The notes under the pieces are model-generated. The model was not told where the DNA came from. It saw only the letters and a list, made by a program, of their open reading frames with translations, and ran no database searches. Made by a program: the position numbers and the translations under genes. Shown in pieces: positions 49,581 through 57,518 of a DNA stretch of 64,000 nt (positions within the stretch are counted from its first letter, which is position 1; the number at the start of each line of letters is the position of its first letter). Source of the stretch: DASYRM01 sp036004405 (lineage in GTDB: Bacteria > Acidobacteriota > Vicinamibacteria > Vicinamibacterales > UBA2999); contig DASYRM010000151.1 in NCBI GenBank assembly GCA_036004405.1, forward strand, positions 1-64,000, given 5' to 3'.

Positions 49581-51222
49581 CTCGAAAGGCCACGGCCTCG
49601 TCGCGCCCCATGAAGCGCGCCAGGATCGCCGGCTCGACGTCGTCCAGATCGACGACCACCAGGCCGTCGAGGGCGTTGCCAAAGGCGGGGTCGATGGAAA
49701 ACCCCAGGAGCCGCGCGTTCAGCTTGAGGTACTGCCGCAGCAGCACCGGCATGTCCTTGCCGTCCGGCTCGAGGCCGCGAATCAGTGCCGACACGTCCTC
49801 GAGGCGTTCGACGGTGGCGCTCTCCACGAGACCGTCCCGTGGCGGCGCCGGCGGATTCCTCGCCCGAACCAGGCGTCCGAGGTCCGCATCGAAGCGCGTG
49901 GTCTGCAGGAACTTGATCATCAGCTGGCGCGACGTGGACTCGTAGGCGTCGCTGATGCTGACGACGCCGAACAGCCGCCGGTAGCGGGGATTGCGGACGA
50001 CGAAGCGCGAGATGCCCTTCCACAGCAGGAGGAGCGGGCTGAAGTCGCGCTGATACGCGGGGGCCACGAAGGATCGCCCCAGCTCCAGCGCCGGGCCGAG
50101 CTGCCCAATCAGCTCGTCGCCGTAGTCGAAGAGCGTCCGTGTGTAGAGGCCATCGAGGCCAGCCGCGGCGCCGATCTCGTCGGTCGCGCCGAGCCGGTAG
50201 GCGCCGGCCACCTCCGCGCGCTCGCGGTTCCACACGAACAGGTGGCGATACGACGGATCGAACCGGTCCAGGTCGCGCTCGCGGCCGGTGCCTTCGCTGA
50301 CGGCGCGGAACGAGATCTCGCGCAGCCGCCCGATTTCGGGAAGCACCGCCGGCAGCTGCGAGGCCGTGGCGCAGAATACCTGATAGGCACCGCTCTCCAA
50401 GAGAGGCGCCCCAAGTGCAGCGATGTCCGCCAGAAGATCGTTGACCTCGCCTCTTGGCGCGACAGGGACACGCGCCTTCGGCGCCGGTTCGGCCAGGGCA
50501 TCAACGGCAGAACGGAGATGCGCGATGCGCGCGCGGGAGTCGCCAACGGCGGCCAGTTCGGTGGCCGCCACGGGCTCGCCCACGCGGACGCTGATCCGGC
50601 TGCCGCGCTTGGCGTTCAGTTCGTGCGGCAGCAGCGCCGTGCGTAGAAAGGGATGAATCCGCCCCGCGGCGCGGAACAGACGGCTGTTGGCGCCGGCAAA
50701 GAACACCGGCAGCACCGCGGCGCCCGCGCGAACGGCCAGCTCGCCAGCGGTCGCGCGCCACGGCGAATCCACGACGCGCCCGTCGACGGCGGCGTGCGCC
50801 ACCTCGCCCGCTGGAAACAACGCCACGCATCCTCCCTGCGCCAGCCACTGCAAGGCCTCGCGCAGCGCGACGCCGTTTCGATGCACCGCAGCCCGACCGC
50901 CGAAAACGTCCACTTGGAGAAGCTGCGGCCGCAGTTCAGGCAGCGCCGCGAGCCACCGGTTTCCGAGCAGCCTGGTGTCGGGCCGCACCCGGGCGAGCAG
51001 ATCGAGCAGAACCAGCCCGTCGAGCGCGCCGAACGGATGGTTTGCCACCACCACCAGCGGGCCCGACGCCGGAATGCGGCCGCTGCCTTCCGCGGCGACC
51101 GAGATGTCGAGCGCGGCCAGCGCGCGCGTCGCAAACGGCGCGCCGGCGCGGTCGCCGGCGGCCGTGGTGTAGATGCGCCCCAGCGTCGTGAGCGCCGTCA
51201 CGCGCGAGAGCAGGGCTCGCAT
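49567..51222 (-). CDS. Two-domain acyltransferase resembling OlsF (ornithine lipid synthesis)
   Basis: The 551-residue protein has an N-terminal PlsC-like acyltransferase with the HxxxxD motif NHPFGALDG and a FPAGE block, and a C-terminal OlsB-like GNAT domain (YQVFCATASQLPAVLPEIGRLREISFRAV, LFVWNRERAEVAGAYRLG, GRSFVAPAYQRDFSPLLLLWKGI). OlsF proteins do both acyl steps to make ornithine or other aminolipids without phosphorus. The PhoD gene in the window also suits phosphate-poor life. GAGG lies upstream of ATG 51222. Confidence 0.84.
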   Translation of the reverse strand: MRALLSRVTALTTLGRIYTTAAGDRAGAPFATRALAALDISVAAEGSGRIPASGPLVVVANHPFGALDGLVLLDLLARVRPDTRLLGNRWLAALPELRPQLLQVDVFGGRAAVHRNGVALREALQWLAQGGCVALFPAGEVAHAAVDGRVVDSPWRATAGELAVRAGAAVLPVFFAGANSRLFRAAGRIHPFLRTALLPHELNAKRGSRISVRVGEPVAATELAAVGDSRARIAHLRSAVDALAEPAPKARVPVAPRGEVNDLLADIAALGAPLLESGAYQVFCATASQLPAVLPEIGRLREISFRAVSEGTGRERDLDRFDPSYRHLFVWNRERAEVAGAYRLGATDEIGAAAGLDGLYTRTLFDYGDELIGQLGPALELGRSFVAPAYQRDFSPLLLLWKGISRFVVRNPRYRRLFGVVSISDAYESTSRQLMIKFLQTTRFDADLGRLVRARNPPAPPRDGLVESATVERLEDVSALIRGLEPDGKDMPVLLRQYLKLNARLLGFSIDPAFGNALDGLVVVDLDDVEPAILARFMGRDEAVAFRVTAV

Positions 51223-51258
51223 GGGTGGCACCTCGGGCTGGCATCCGGAGGCCGACCC

Positions 51259-51681
51259 TCAGTTCGTCGAGGTGCCGCCGAACGACGCTTCGCCGAGCAG
51301 CACTTCGGCATAGGCGCACCAGAACTGCACCTTGGCGACGCTCTTGATGTAGGCCGGCAGCGTGATCGACCGGTTCATCTTGTCGCCCGTCAGACCCTTG
51401 ACCGTCAGCTTCTGCAGCAGGTAGACACGGCCTTCGTTGTCCACCACCTGCCAGTGCGGGTCCGGCGCCTCGGGTGCCTTGAAGTCCTCGGACAACGTCA
51501 GCGTGCGCGCGTTGCCACTGCTCGACAGCGTGACGCTGCCCGTGTTGGCCTTCACCCCGGCAAACGGCCGGCTCGTGCGAGCCTGCGCCGCCGACGCGGA
51601 CGTCGTGAAGACGAGGGCGGTGATGACGGTCAGTGCCGTGGCGAGGGCCAGCGACGTGAAACCCCTGCGATTGCTATCCAT
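51259..51681 (-). CDS. Secreted DM13-domain protein
   Basis: The 140-residue protein has AGGAGG upstream and a signal peptide (LALATALTVITALVFTTSASA). A DM13 domain then starts at SVTLSSSGNARTLTLSEDF and ends in IKSVAKVQFWCAYAEVLLGEASF with the conserved Trp-Cys. DM13 domains have been proposed to take part in redox or electron transfer. It lies 36 bp upstream of the acyltransferase on the same strand. Confidence 0.8.
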   Translation of the reverse strand: MDSNRRGFTSLALATALTVITALVFTTSASAAQARTSRPFAGVKANTGSVTLSSSGNARTLTLSEDFKAPEAPDPHWQVVDNEGRVYLLQKLTVKGLTGDKMNRSITLPAYIKSVAKVQFWCAYAEVLLGEASFGGTSTN

Positions 51682-51826
51682 TTCTCGTTCCTCCTTGTCG
51701 GCGCCTCAGGCGGCGCTCGTGTGTTGCCAGTTTCGATGGCGACACGGCCAGGAAGGTTTCAGGAGACCGGCCGCGTGCGCACGGCATCCAAGCGCGAGAA
51801 TTGACTGCGCCTGAAAGGTCCGCGTG

Positions 51827-53782
51827 ATGACGACGCCAAGCGATCGCAACGAATGGCTGGAGCCCGATGGGCGCGGAGGATTCGCCTCCGGTACCGCATC
51901 CGGGATTCGTACGCGGCGGTACCACGCGCTGCTGCTGGCGGCGACGACGCCGCCCACCGGTCGCATGGTGCTGGTGAACGGCGTCGAGGCCTGGGTCGAG
52001 ACAGGCGGCCAGAGATTCGCGCTGTCGACGCACCGCTACGAGCCCGGCGTGCTGTTTCCCGACGGCGCCGCGCGCATCACCTCGTTTTCCACCCACCCGT
52101 GGCCGACGTGGATCTTCGAGCTGCCCGGCAGCATCACCGTCGAGCACACGATCGTCGTCCGGCGGGGACAGCCCACGGTGGCCCTGTCGTGGCGCATCGT
52201 GGGAGCTGAACCGGCCACGGGGGCCGTGGTCCTGCGTGTTCGGCCCTTTCTGTCCGGGCGCGACTACCACGGGCTCCATCACGAGAACGGCGCCTTCCGC
52301 TTCGATCCGGAACGCGACGGCGCGTCGCTTGTGTGGCGGCCCTACGAAGGCGTGCCGGCCATCCATGTGCTGACGAACGCCGTCTACGAGCACGCGCCCG
52401 AGTGGTTTCGCAACTTCCGCTACGAGGAGGAACACGCCCGCGGCCTCGACGGCAGCGAAGACCTGGCGTCGCCGGGCGTCTTCCGGTTCGATCTCCGATC
52501 CGGCGCGGCGGAGCTGGTGTTCGCGACCGCGGCCGACGATCAGCTCCCGTTCGTGGCAGATGCGGATCCACGTGCGTATGCGGATGCCGTCCGCGATTGC
52601 GAACGCGCACGGCGCGCGGCGTTTGCCTCGCACCTCCATCGCTCCGCTGACGCCTACCTCGTCTCGCGCGGCCTCGGCCGCACCATCGTGGCCGGCTACG
52701 CCTGGTTCACGGACTGGGGGCGAGACACGTTCATCGCGCTGCGCGGCATCTGCCTCGCCGCCGATCGCGTCGATGACGCACGCCGCATCCTGCTCGAATG
52801 GTCCGGCGCCATCTCCGAGGGGATGCTGCCCAACCGTTTCCCGGACCGGGGCGAAGCGCCGGAGTTCAATTCGGTGGACGCGTCGCTGTGGTTCGTCATC
52901 GCGGTGTACGACCTGTTCGATGCGGCGGCGCGGACCGGGACGTCGATCGGGGCGGGCGATCGCGCCCGGCTCGAAGGCGCGGTGGATGCCATCCTCGCCG
53001 GCTATGCCGTGGGCACGCGGTTCGGCATCCGGCTCGACGCCGACGGTCTGCTCGCCGCTGGCGAGCCGGGCGTGCAGCTCACGTGGATGGACGCCAAGGT
53101 CGGCGACTGGGTCGTGACGCCGCGCATCGGGAAGCCGGTGGAAGTGCAGGCGCTGTGGCTGAACGCCGTCTGGCTCGCCAGCCAGCGCAACCGGCGATGG
53201 ATCGAGCTGTTCGAGCGCGGCCGCCAGTCGTTCTGCGCGCGGTTCTGGAACGAGTCGACCGGTGCGCTCAACGACGTCGTGGACGTCAACCACGAGCGCG
53301 GGACGTTCGACGCCTCGTTCCGCCCGAACCAGATCTTCGCCCTGGGCGGTCTCCCGATTGCGCTCGTGGAGGGCGCGCGGGCCCGACGCGCCATCGACGC
53401 AATCGAGGAGCGATTGTGGACACCGGTGGGCCTGCGATCGCTCGCGCCCGGCGAGCCCGGATACGTGGGCCGCTACGAGGGCGGCGTGCTGGCGCGCGAC
53501 GGCGCGTATCACCAGGGCACGGTGTGGCCGTGGCTGCTGACGCCATTCGTCGAGGCCTGGCTGCGCGCACGCGGCGGTCAGGCCGACGCGCGCCACCAGG
53601 CGCGAGAACGCTTCCTTGCACCGCTCCTGCGCCATCTCGATGACGCCGGGCTCGACCACGTCTCGGAGATCGCCGACGGCGATCCGCCGTACCGCCCGAA
53701 CGGCTGCCCGTTCCAGGCGTGGTCGGTGGGCGAGGCGCTGCGCCTCGTGCGGCTCGTCGGGCAGGACGGCGCGGCCCGCTAA
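51827..53782 (+). CDS. Glycogen debranching enzyme (GH133, amylo-alpha-1,6-glucosidase)
   Basis: The protein of about 651 residues begins NEWLEPDGRGGFASGTASGIRTRRYHALL, the standard opening of bacterial GH133 proteins. It has an N-terminal beta domain and an (alpha/alpha)6 catalytic domain with GYAWFTDWGRDTFIALRG, NRFPDRGEAPEFNSVDASLWF and TWMDAKVGDWVVTPRIGKPVEVQALW (acid/base residues), ending AYHQGTVWPWLLTPFVEAWL. It removes alpha-1,6 branches from glycogen-like glucan in the cytoplasm. A GTG lies three bases upstream. Confidence 0.92.
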   Translation: MTTPSDRNEWLEPDGRGGFASGTASGIRTRRYHALLLAATTPPTGRMVLVNGVEAWVETGGQRFALSTHRYEPGVLFPDGAARITSFSTHPWPTWIFELPGSITVEHTIVVRRGQPTVALSWRIVGAEPATGAVVLRVRPFLSGRDYHGLHHENGAFRFDPERDGASLVWRPYEGVPAIHVLTNAVYEHAPEWFRNFRYEEEHARGLDGSEDLASPGVFRFDLRSGAAELVFATAADDQLPFVADADPRAYADAVRDCERARRAAFASHLHRSADAYLVSRGLGRTIVAGYAWFTDWGRDTFIALRGICLAADRVDDARRILLEWSGAISEGMLPNRFPDRGEAPEFNSVDASLWFVIAVYDLFDAAARTGTSIGAGDRARLEGAVDAILAGYAVGTRFGIRLDADGLLAAGEPGVQLTWMDAKVGDWVVTPRIGKPVEVQALWLNAVWLASQRNRRWIELFERGRQSFCARFWNESTGALNDVVDVNHERGTFDASFRPNQIFALGGLPIALVEGARARRAIDAIEERLWTPVGLRSLAPGEPGYVGRYEGGVLARDGAYHQGTVWPWLLTPFVEAWLRARGGQADARHQARERFLAPLLRHLDDAGLDHVSEIADGDPPYRPNGCPFQAWSVGEALRLVRLVGQDGAAR

Positions 53783-53800
53783 GAACGCGGACCGCGCTCA

Positions 53801-53857
53801 GCATCTGGCAAACCGGCTTAACGCCGGTTCGCTATCGGACCTGCCCCTACGAAAGAT
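53801..53857 (-). repeat. Composite repeat: second-family copy C plus half REP
   Basis: AACCGGCTTAACGCCGGTT with flanking GCAAA/GCTAT is the reverse of copy B. Directly after it comes CCCCTACGAAAGATCGC, the right half of the GTAG-type element. A join of two families in one place suggests one element landed in another. Confidence 0.65.
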
Positions 53858-53905
53858 CGCGTAACCCCATCCACCCCGGGGCATCGAAGGCCGTGGGAGG
53901 ACGCG

Positions 53906-54112
53906 ATGGAACGGTCGTTCGACGACGCGAACGCAACGCTGTGGCGGATTCGCGGTGAATACCTGGAAATGCCCGGACTGAAGCTGACGGTGCCGCAGGC
54001 CGCACGCCTCTGGCATCTCGATCAGCCCAGCATCGAACGGCTCCTCAACGTCCTGGTTGCCGACGGCATCTTGAGGCGCACCGCCGCCGGCGCCTACCTG
54101 GTGCAGGCGTGA
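53906..54112 (+). CDS. Small winged-helix-like protein upstream of the aquaporin
   Basis: The 68-residue protein reads LWRIRGEYLEMPGLKLTVPQAARLW, then IERLLNVLVADGILRRTAAGAYL, a pattern I know from many small DNA-binding-like proteins in this group of bacteria. It looks like one helix-turn-helix with a short wing. It overlaps the aquaporin gene by 4 nt (GTGA), so it may regulate that operon. Confidence 0.78.
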   Translation: MERSFDDANATLWRIRGEYLEMPGLKLTVPQAARLWHLDQPSIERLLNVLVADGILRRTAAGAYLVQA

Positions 54113-54879
54113 GCCGGTCGCTCCACTGGCGCGAGTATCTGATCGAAGCCATCGGCCTCGGGCTGTTCATGGTGTCGGCGGCCTTCATGACCACGCTCCT
54201 CGAGCACCCGTCGTCGCCCATCCGGCTCGCGCTGCCCGACCCGTTTGTTCGCCGCGCCCTCATGGGGCTGGCGATGGGGCTCACGGCGGCCTCGCTCATC
54301 TACTCGCCGTGGGGCCGCCGGTCGGGCGCGCATTTCAATCCATCGGTGACGCTCACCTTCTTCCGGCTCGGGAAGGTGTCGGCCACGGATGCGGCGGGAT
54401 ACGTGGCGGCGCAGTTCGTCGGCGGCACGCTGGGCATCGCCGCCGCCGCCTTTCTGCTGCGGCCGTGGATCGCCAACGCCGCCGTGAATTACGTGGCCAC
54501 GCAGCCGGGCCCTGGTGGTGATGGCGTCGCCTTCTTCGGCGAGCTCGCCATTTCCTTCCTGCTGATGCTGACCGTGCTGACGGCGTCGAACCGCGCGCGG
54601 CTCGCGCGGTTCACCGGCCTCTTTGCCGCCGCCCTCGTGGCCTCCTTCATCGCGGTCGAAGCACCGCTGTCGGGCATGAGCATGAACCCCGCCCGCACGT
54701 TCGGCCCGAGCCTGGTCGGCGGTCTGACTCACGGGCTGTGGCTCTACTTCGTCGCGCCGCCGCTCGGCATGCTGGCGGCCGCCGAGCTCTACACGCGGAT
54801 CAAGGGCCGCGTGGCCGTCCACTGCGCCAGGCTGCAGCACACCGGCCCCTGCATCTTCTGCAACGCCGGGCACATCTGA
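54109..54879 (+). CDS. Aquaporin/MIP channel with NPS and NPA boxes
   Basis: The 256-residue protein (GTG start) has six helices and two half-helix boxes, GAHFNPSVT and SMNPARTFGP. The first carries NPS instead of NPA. The aromatic filter cannot be read with certainty. The tail CARLQHTGPCIFCNAGHI has three cysteines, as in a bacterial subgroup with a Cys-rich C-terminus. It passes water or small solutes. Its stop TGA lies in the loop of a REP-like element, so the last residues GHI are repeat-encoded. Confidence 0.9.
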   Translation: MSRSLHWREYLIEAIGLGLFMVSAAFMTTLLEHPSSPIRLALPDPFVRRALMGLAMGLTAASLIYSPWGRRSGAHFNPSVTLTFFRLGKVSATDAAGYVAAQFVGGTLGIAAAAFLLRPWIANAAVNYVATQPGPGGDGVAFFGELAISFLLMLTVLTASNRARLARFTGLFAAALVASFIAVEAPLSGMSMNPARTFGPSLVGGLTHGLWLYFVAPPLGMLAAAELYTRIKGRVAVHCARLQHTGPCIFCNAGHI

Positions 54880-54894
54880 AGATGTGCCCCTACG
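54868..54894 (-). repeat. REP-like palindrome containing the aquaporin stop
   Basis: GGGCACATCTGAAGATGTGC continues to CC and CTACGAAAG. It has the same GGGCACATC/GATGTGCCC stem as the copy at 1126 but with the CTGAAG loop of the main family. The TGA in the loop ends the aquaporin gene. Confidence 0.8.
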
Positions 54895-54907
54895 AAAGCA
54901 CTCGAAC

Positions 54908-56479
54908 ATGACCAGCGCACAACACTTCGACGTGATCATCATCGGGACCGGCGCCGGCGGCGGCACGCTGCTCCATCGGCTCGCGCCGACCGGCAAGCGC
55001 ATTCTCGTCCTGGAGCGCGGCGACTACGTGCGCCGCGAAAAGGACAACTGGGACTCGCACGCCGTGAACGTGCGCGCCAAATACCACACCAAGGAGGTGT
55101 GGAAGGACAAGGACGGCCATCCGCTCCACCCGCACACGAACTACTACGTGGGTGGCAACACCAAGTTCTACGGCGCGGCGCTCTTCCGGCTGCGCGAGCG
55201 CGACTTTCAGGAGCTGCGCCACCACGGCGGCGTATCGCCAGCATGGCCCATCTCCTATGACGACCTCGAGCCGTACTACACGAAGGCCGAGCACCTCTAC
55301 GCCGTGCGCGGCAATCGCGGGGAGGATCCCACCGAGCCGCCTGCAGGCGGACCATACTGCTACCCCGCGGTCAGCCATGAGCCGCGCATCCAGCAGCTCA
55401 GCGACGACTTCGCGCGCCAGCGGCTGAAGCCGTTTCACGTCCCGCTCGGCATCCGCCTCGATGAGTCGAGGCCGCAGCAGAGCCCGTGCATCCGCTGCAA
55501 CAGCTGCGACGGGTTCGCGTGCCTGATGCATGCCAAGTCGGACGCGGAGGTGACGTGCGTCGAGCCGTCGTTGAAGCACCCGAACGTCACGCTGCTCACG
55601 AACGCCTACGTGGAGCGGCTGCAGACCAGCGGGTCGGGGCGCGAGGTGAGCTCGATCCAGGTGCGGCGTGACGGCGCCACCGAGTTCTACTGCGGCGACG
55701 TCGTGGTGGTGTCGTGCGGCGCCATCAACTCGGCGGCGCTCCTGCTGCGATCGGCGAACGAGCGGCACCGCGACGGCCTCGCCAACCGCTCCGGCGTCGT
55801 CGGCCGGCACTTCATGGGTCACATCAACTCGGTGCTGATGGCGATCTCGAAGTGCCCGAACCCGACGGTGTTCCAGAAGACGCTGGCCGTGAACGACTTC
55901 TATTTCGGCGACCGCGATTTCGACTATCCGATGGGGCACATCTCCTTCGTCGGCAAGCTCGATGGTGTGGCGCTGTCGGCGGGGGCGCCGGCCATCGCGC
56001 CCGGCTTCACCCTCGACCTGATGGCGAAGCACTCGCTCGACTTCTGGCTCACGTCCGAAGACCTGCCGAGCGCGGACAATCGCGTGACGCTGGATCGCGA
56101 AGGGCACATCGAGCTTCGCTACACCCCGAACAACGGCGAAGGGCACGCGCGTCTGATCAAGAAGCTGGAGCAGCTGCTGCAGCAGCAGAGCGCGTGCGGC
56201 GTGCACGGCCACGCCTGCCATAACGGGCTCTTCGCTCGCAGCCTGTTCGTCGGGCAGCGCATCCCGCTCGCTGGCGTGGCGCATCAGAACGGCACCATCC
56301 GCTTTGGTCACGACCCGAAGACCTCGGCCCTCGACGCGCAGTGCAAGGCGCACGACCTCGACAACCTCTATGTCGTGGACGGCAGCTTCTTCCCCTCGAG
56401 CGGCGCCGTGAATCCGGCACTCACCATCATGGCCAACGCGCTGCGCGTGGGCGATCACCTCGCGGAAAGGCTGGGCTGA
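54908..56479 (+). CDS. GMC-family flavin oxidoreductase
   Basis: The 523-residue protein has the FAD motif DVIIIGTGAGGGTLLHRL, a Cys-rich CIRCNSCDGFACLMHAKSDA segment near 200, VVVVSCGAINSAALLLRSAN and a C-terminal SSGAVNPALTIMANALRVGDHLAE. It should oxidise an alcohol or sugar and pass electrons to an unknown acceptor. I prefer ATG 54908 because earlier start codons lie in the repeat. Two bases separate it from the VOC gene, so they are co-transcribed. Confidence 0.87.
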   Translation: MTSAQHFDVIIIGTGAGGGTLLHRLAPTGKRILVLERGDYVRREKDNWDSHAVNVRAKYHTKEVWKDKDGHPLHPHTNYYVGGNTKFYGAALFRLRERDFQELRHHGGVSPAWPISYDDLEPYYTKAEHLYAVRGNRGEDPTEPPAGGPYCYPAVSHEPRIQQLSDDFARQRLKPFHVPLGIRLDESRPQQSPCIRCNSCDGFACLMHAKSDAEVTCVEPSLKHPNVTLLTNAYVERLQTSGSGREVSSIQVRRDGATEFYCGDVVVVSCGAINSAALLLRSANERHRDGLANRSGVVGRHFMGHINSVLMAISKCPNPTVFQKTLAVNDFYFGDRDFDYPMGHISFVGKLDGVALSAGAPAIAPGFTLDLMAKHSLDFWLTSEDLPSADNRVTLDREGHIELRYTPNNGEGHARLIKKLEQLLQQQSACGVHGHACHNGLFARSLFVGQRIPLAGVAHQNGTIRFGHDPKTSALDAQCKAHDLDNLYVVDGSFFPSSGAVNPALTIMANALRVGDHLAERLG

Positions 56480-56480
56480 C

Positions 56481-57518
56481 ATGGACCATGTCGGTTGTCG
56501 TCGTGTGAACGCGGCCGTCATCGCGGCCGCGTGCCTGCTCGCCCTCTCGCTCGCGGCCCGCCCGCAGGCCCGCATCCCATCTGCCGCCCCGTTGGCGCAA
56601 GCAGTCGCCGCTGTGGGTATGACGGTCTCGAACATGGACCGCTCGGTAGCGTTCTTCACTGACGTGCTGACGTTCGAGAAGGTGTCGGACGTCGAGCTCG
56701 CAGGGGGAGAGCTCGATCGGCTGCTGGGCCTGTTCGGAGTCCGCATGCGGGTGGTGCGCATGCGCCTCGGCGGCGAGCAGATCGAGCTCACCGAATACCT
56801 GACACCCCGCGGACGGCCGGTGCCGGTGGATTCCCGCAGCAATGACCGCTGGTTTCAGCACGTCGCCCTCATCGTGTCGGACATGGACGCGGCCTATGCC
56901 CGCCTGCGCCAACACAAGGTGGAGCACGCCTCGCCCGAGCCGCAGCGGCTGCCGGACTGGAATCCGAACGCCGGCGGGATCAAGGCGTTCTACTTCAAGG
57001 ACCCGGACGGACATCCGCTGGAGATCCTGCAGTTCCCGGCCGGCAAGGGCGATCCGCGGTGGCAGGCCACCGGGCGGCTGTTCCTCGGGATCGACCACAC
57101 CGCCATCGTGGTGGGCGACACCGCGACCAGCCTGCGGTTCTACCGCGACACGCTGGGGCTTCGCGTCGCTGGCGAAAGCACCAACTACGGACCGGAGCAG
57201 GAACGTCTCAACAGTGTGTTCGGCGCCCGTCTGCACATCACCGCGCTGCGCGCGGCGCGGGGTCCTGGCATCGAGTTCCTGGAGTACCTGGCGCCAGGTA
57301 ACGGCAGGCCGGCGGCTGGCATCCAACCGAACGACCTGGCCCACTGGGAAACGACGGTCGCAACCGGCGACGCAGACCTGGCCCTGGAGCGGTTCCTGAT
57401 GCAGCGGGTGATGCTCGTATCGCCGTCCGTCGCGCCGCTGAGCCGGCCGGCGGAGTTTGCCAAGGCGCTCCTGGTACAGGATCCCGACGGTCATGCAGTG
57501 AAGGTGGTCCAGCGATGA
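56481..57518 (+). CDS. Secreted protein with two VOC (glyoxalase-like) domains
   Basis: The 345-residue protein has a signal peptide (VIAAACLLALSLAARPQA) and two VOC domains (about 43-165 and 200-345). The first has VGMTVSNMDRSVAFFTDVLTF and FYFKDPDGHPLEILQF; the second IDHTAIVVGDTATSLRFYRDTLGLRV and LVQDPDGHAVKVV. VOC enzymes bind metal and act as lyases, isomerases or dioxygenases. An exported double VOC protein is less common. It overlaps the GH63 gene by 4 nt. Confidence 0.84.
   Translation: MDHVGCRRVNAAVIAAACLLALSLAARPQARIPSAAPLAQAVAAVGMTVSNMDRSVAFFTDVLTFEKVSDVELAGGELDRLLGLFGVRMRVVRMRLGGEQIELTEYLTPRGRPVPVDSRSNDRWFQHVALIVSDMDAAYARLRQHKVEHASPEPQRLPDWNPNAGGIKAFYFKDPDGHPLEILQFPAGKGDPRWQATGRLFLGIDHTAIVVGDTATSLRFYRDTLGLRVAGESTNYGPEQERLNSVFGARLHITALRAARGPGIEFLEYLAPGNGRPAAGIQPNDLAHWETTVATGDADLALERFLMQRVMLVSPSVAPLSRPAEFAKALLVQDPDGHAVKVVQR

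Noticed and set aside
51674..53659. 661-codon open frame on the minus strand
   Set aside because: Antisense to the GH133 gene, no domain recognised.
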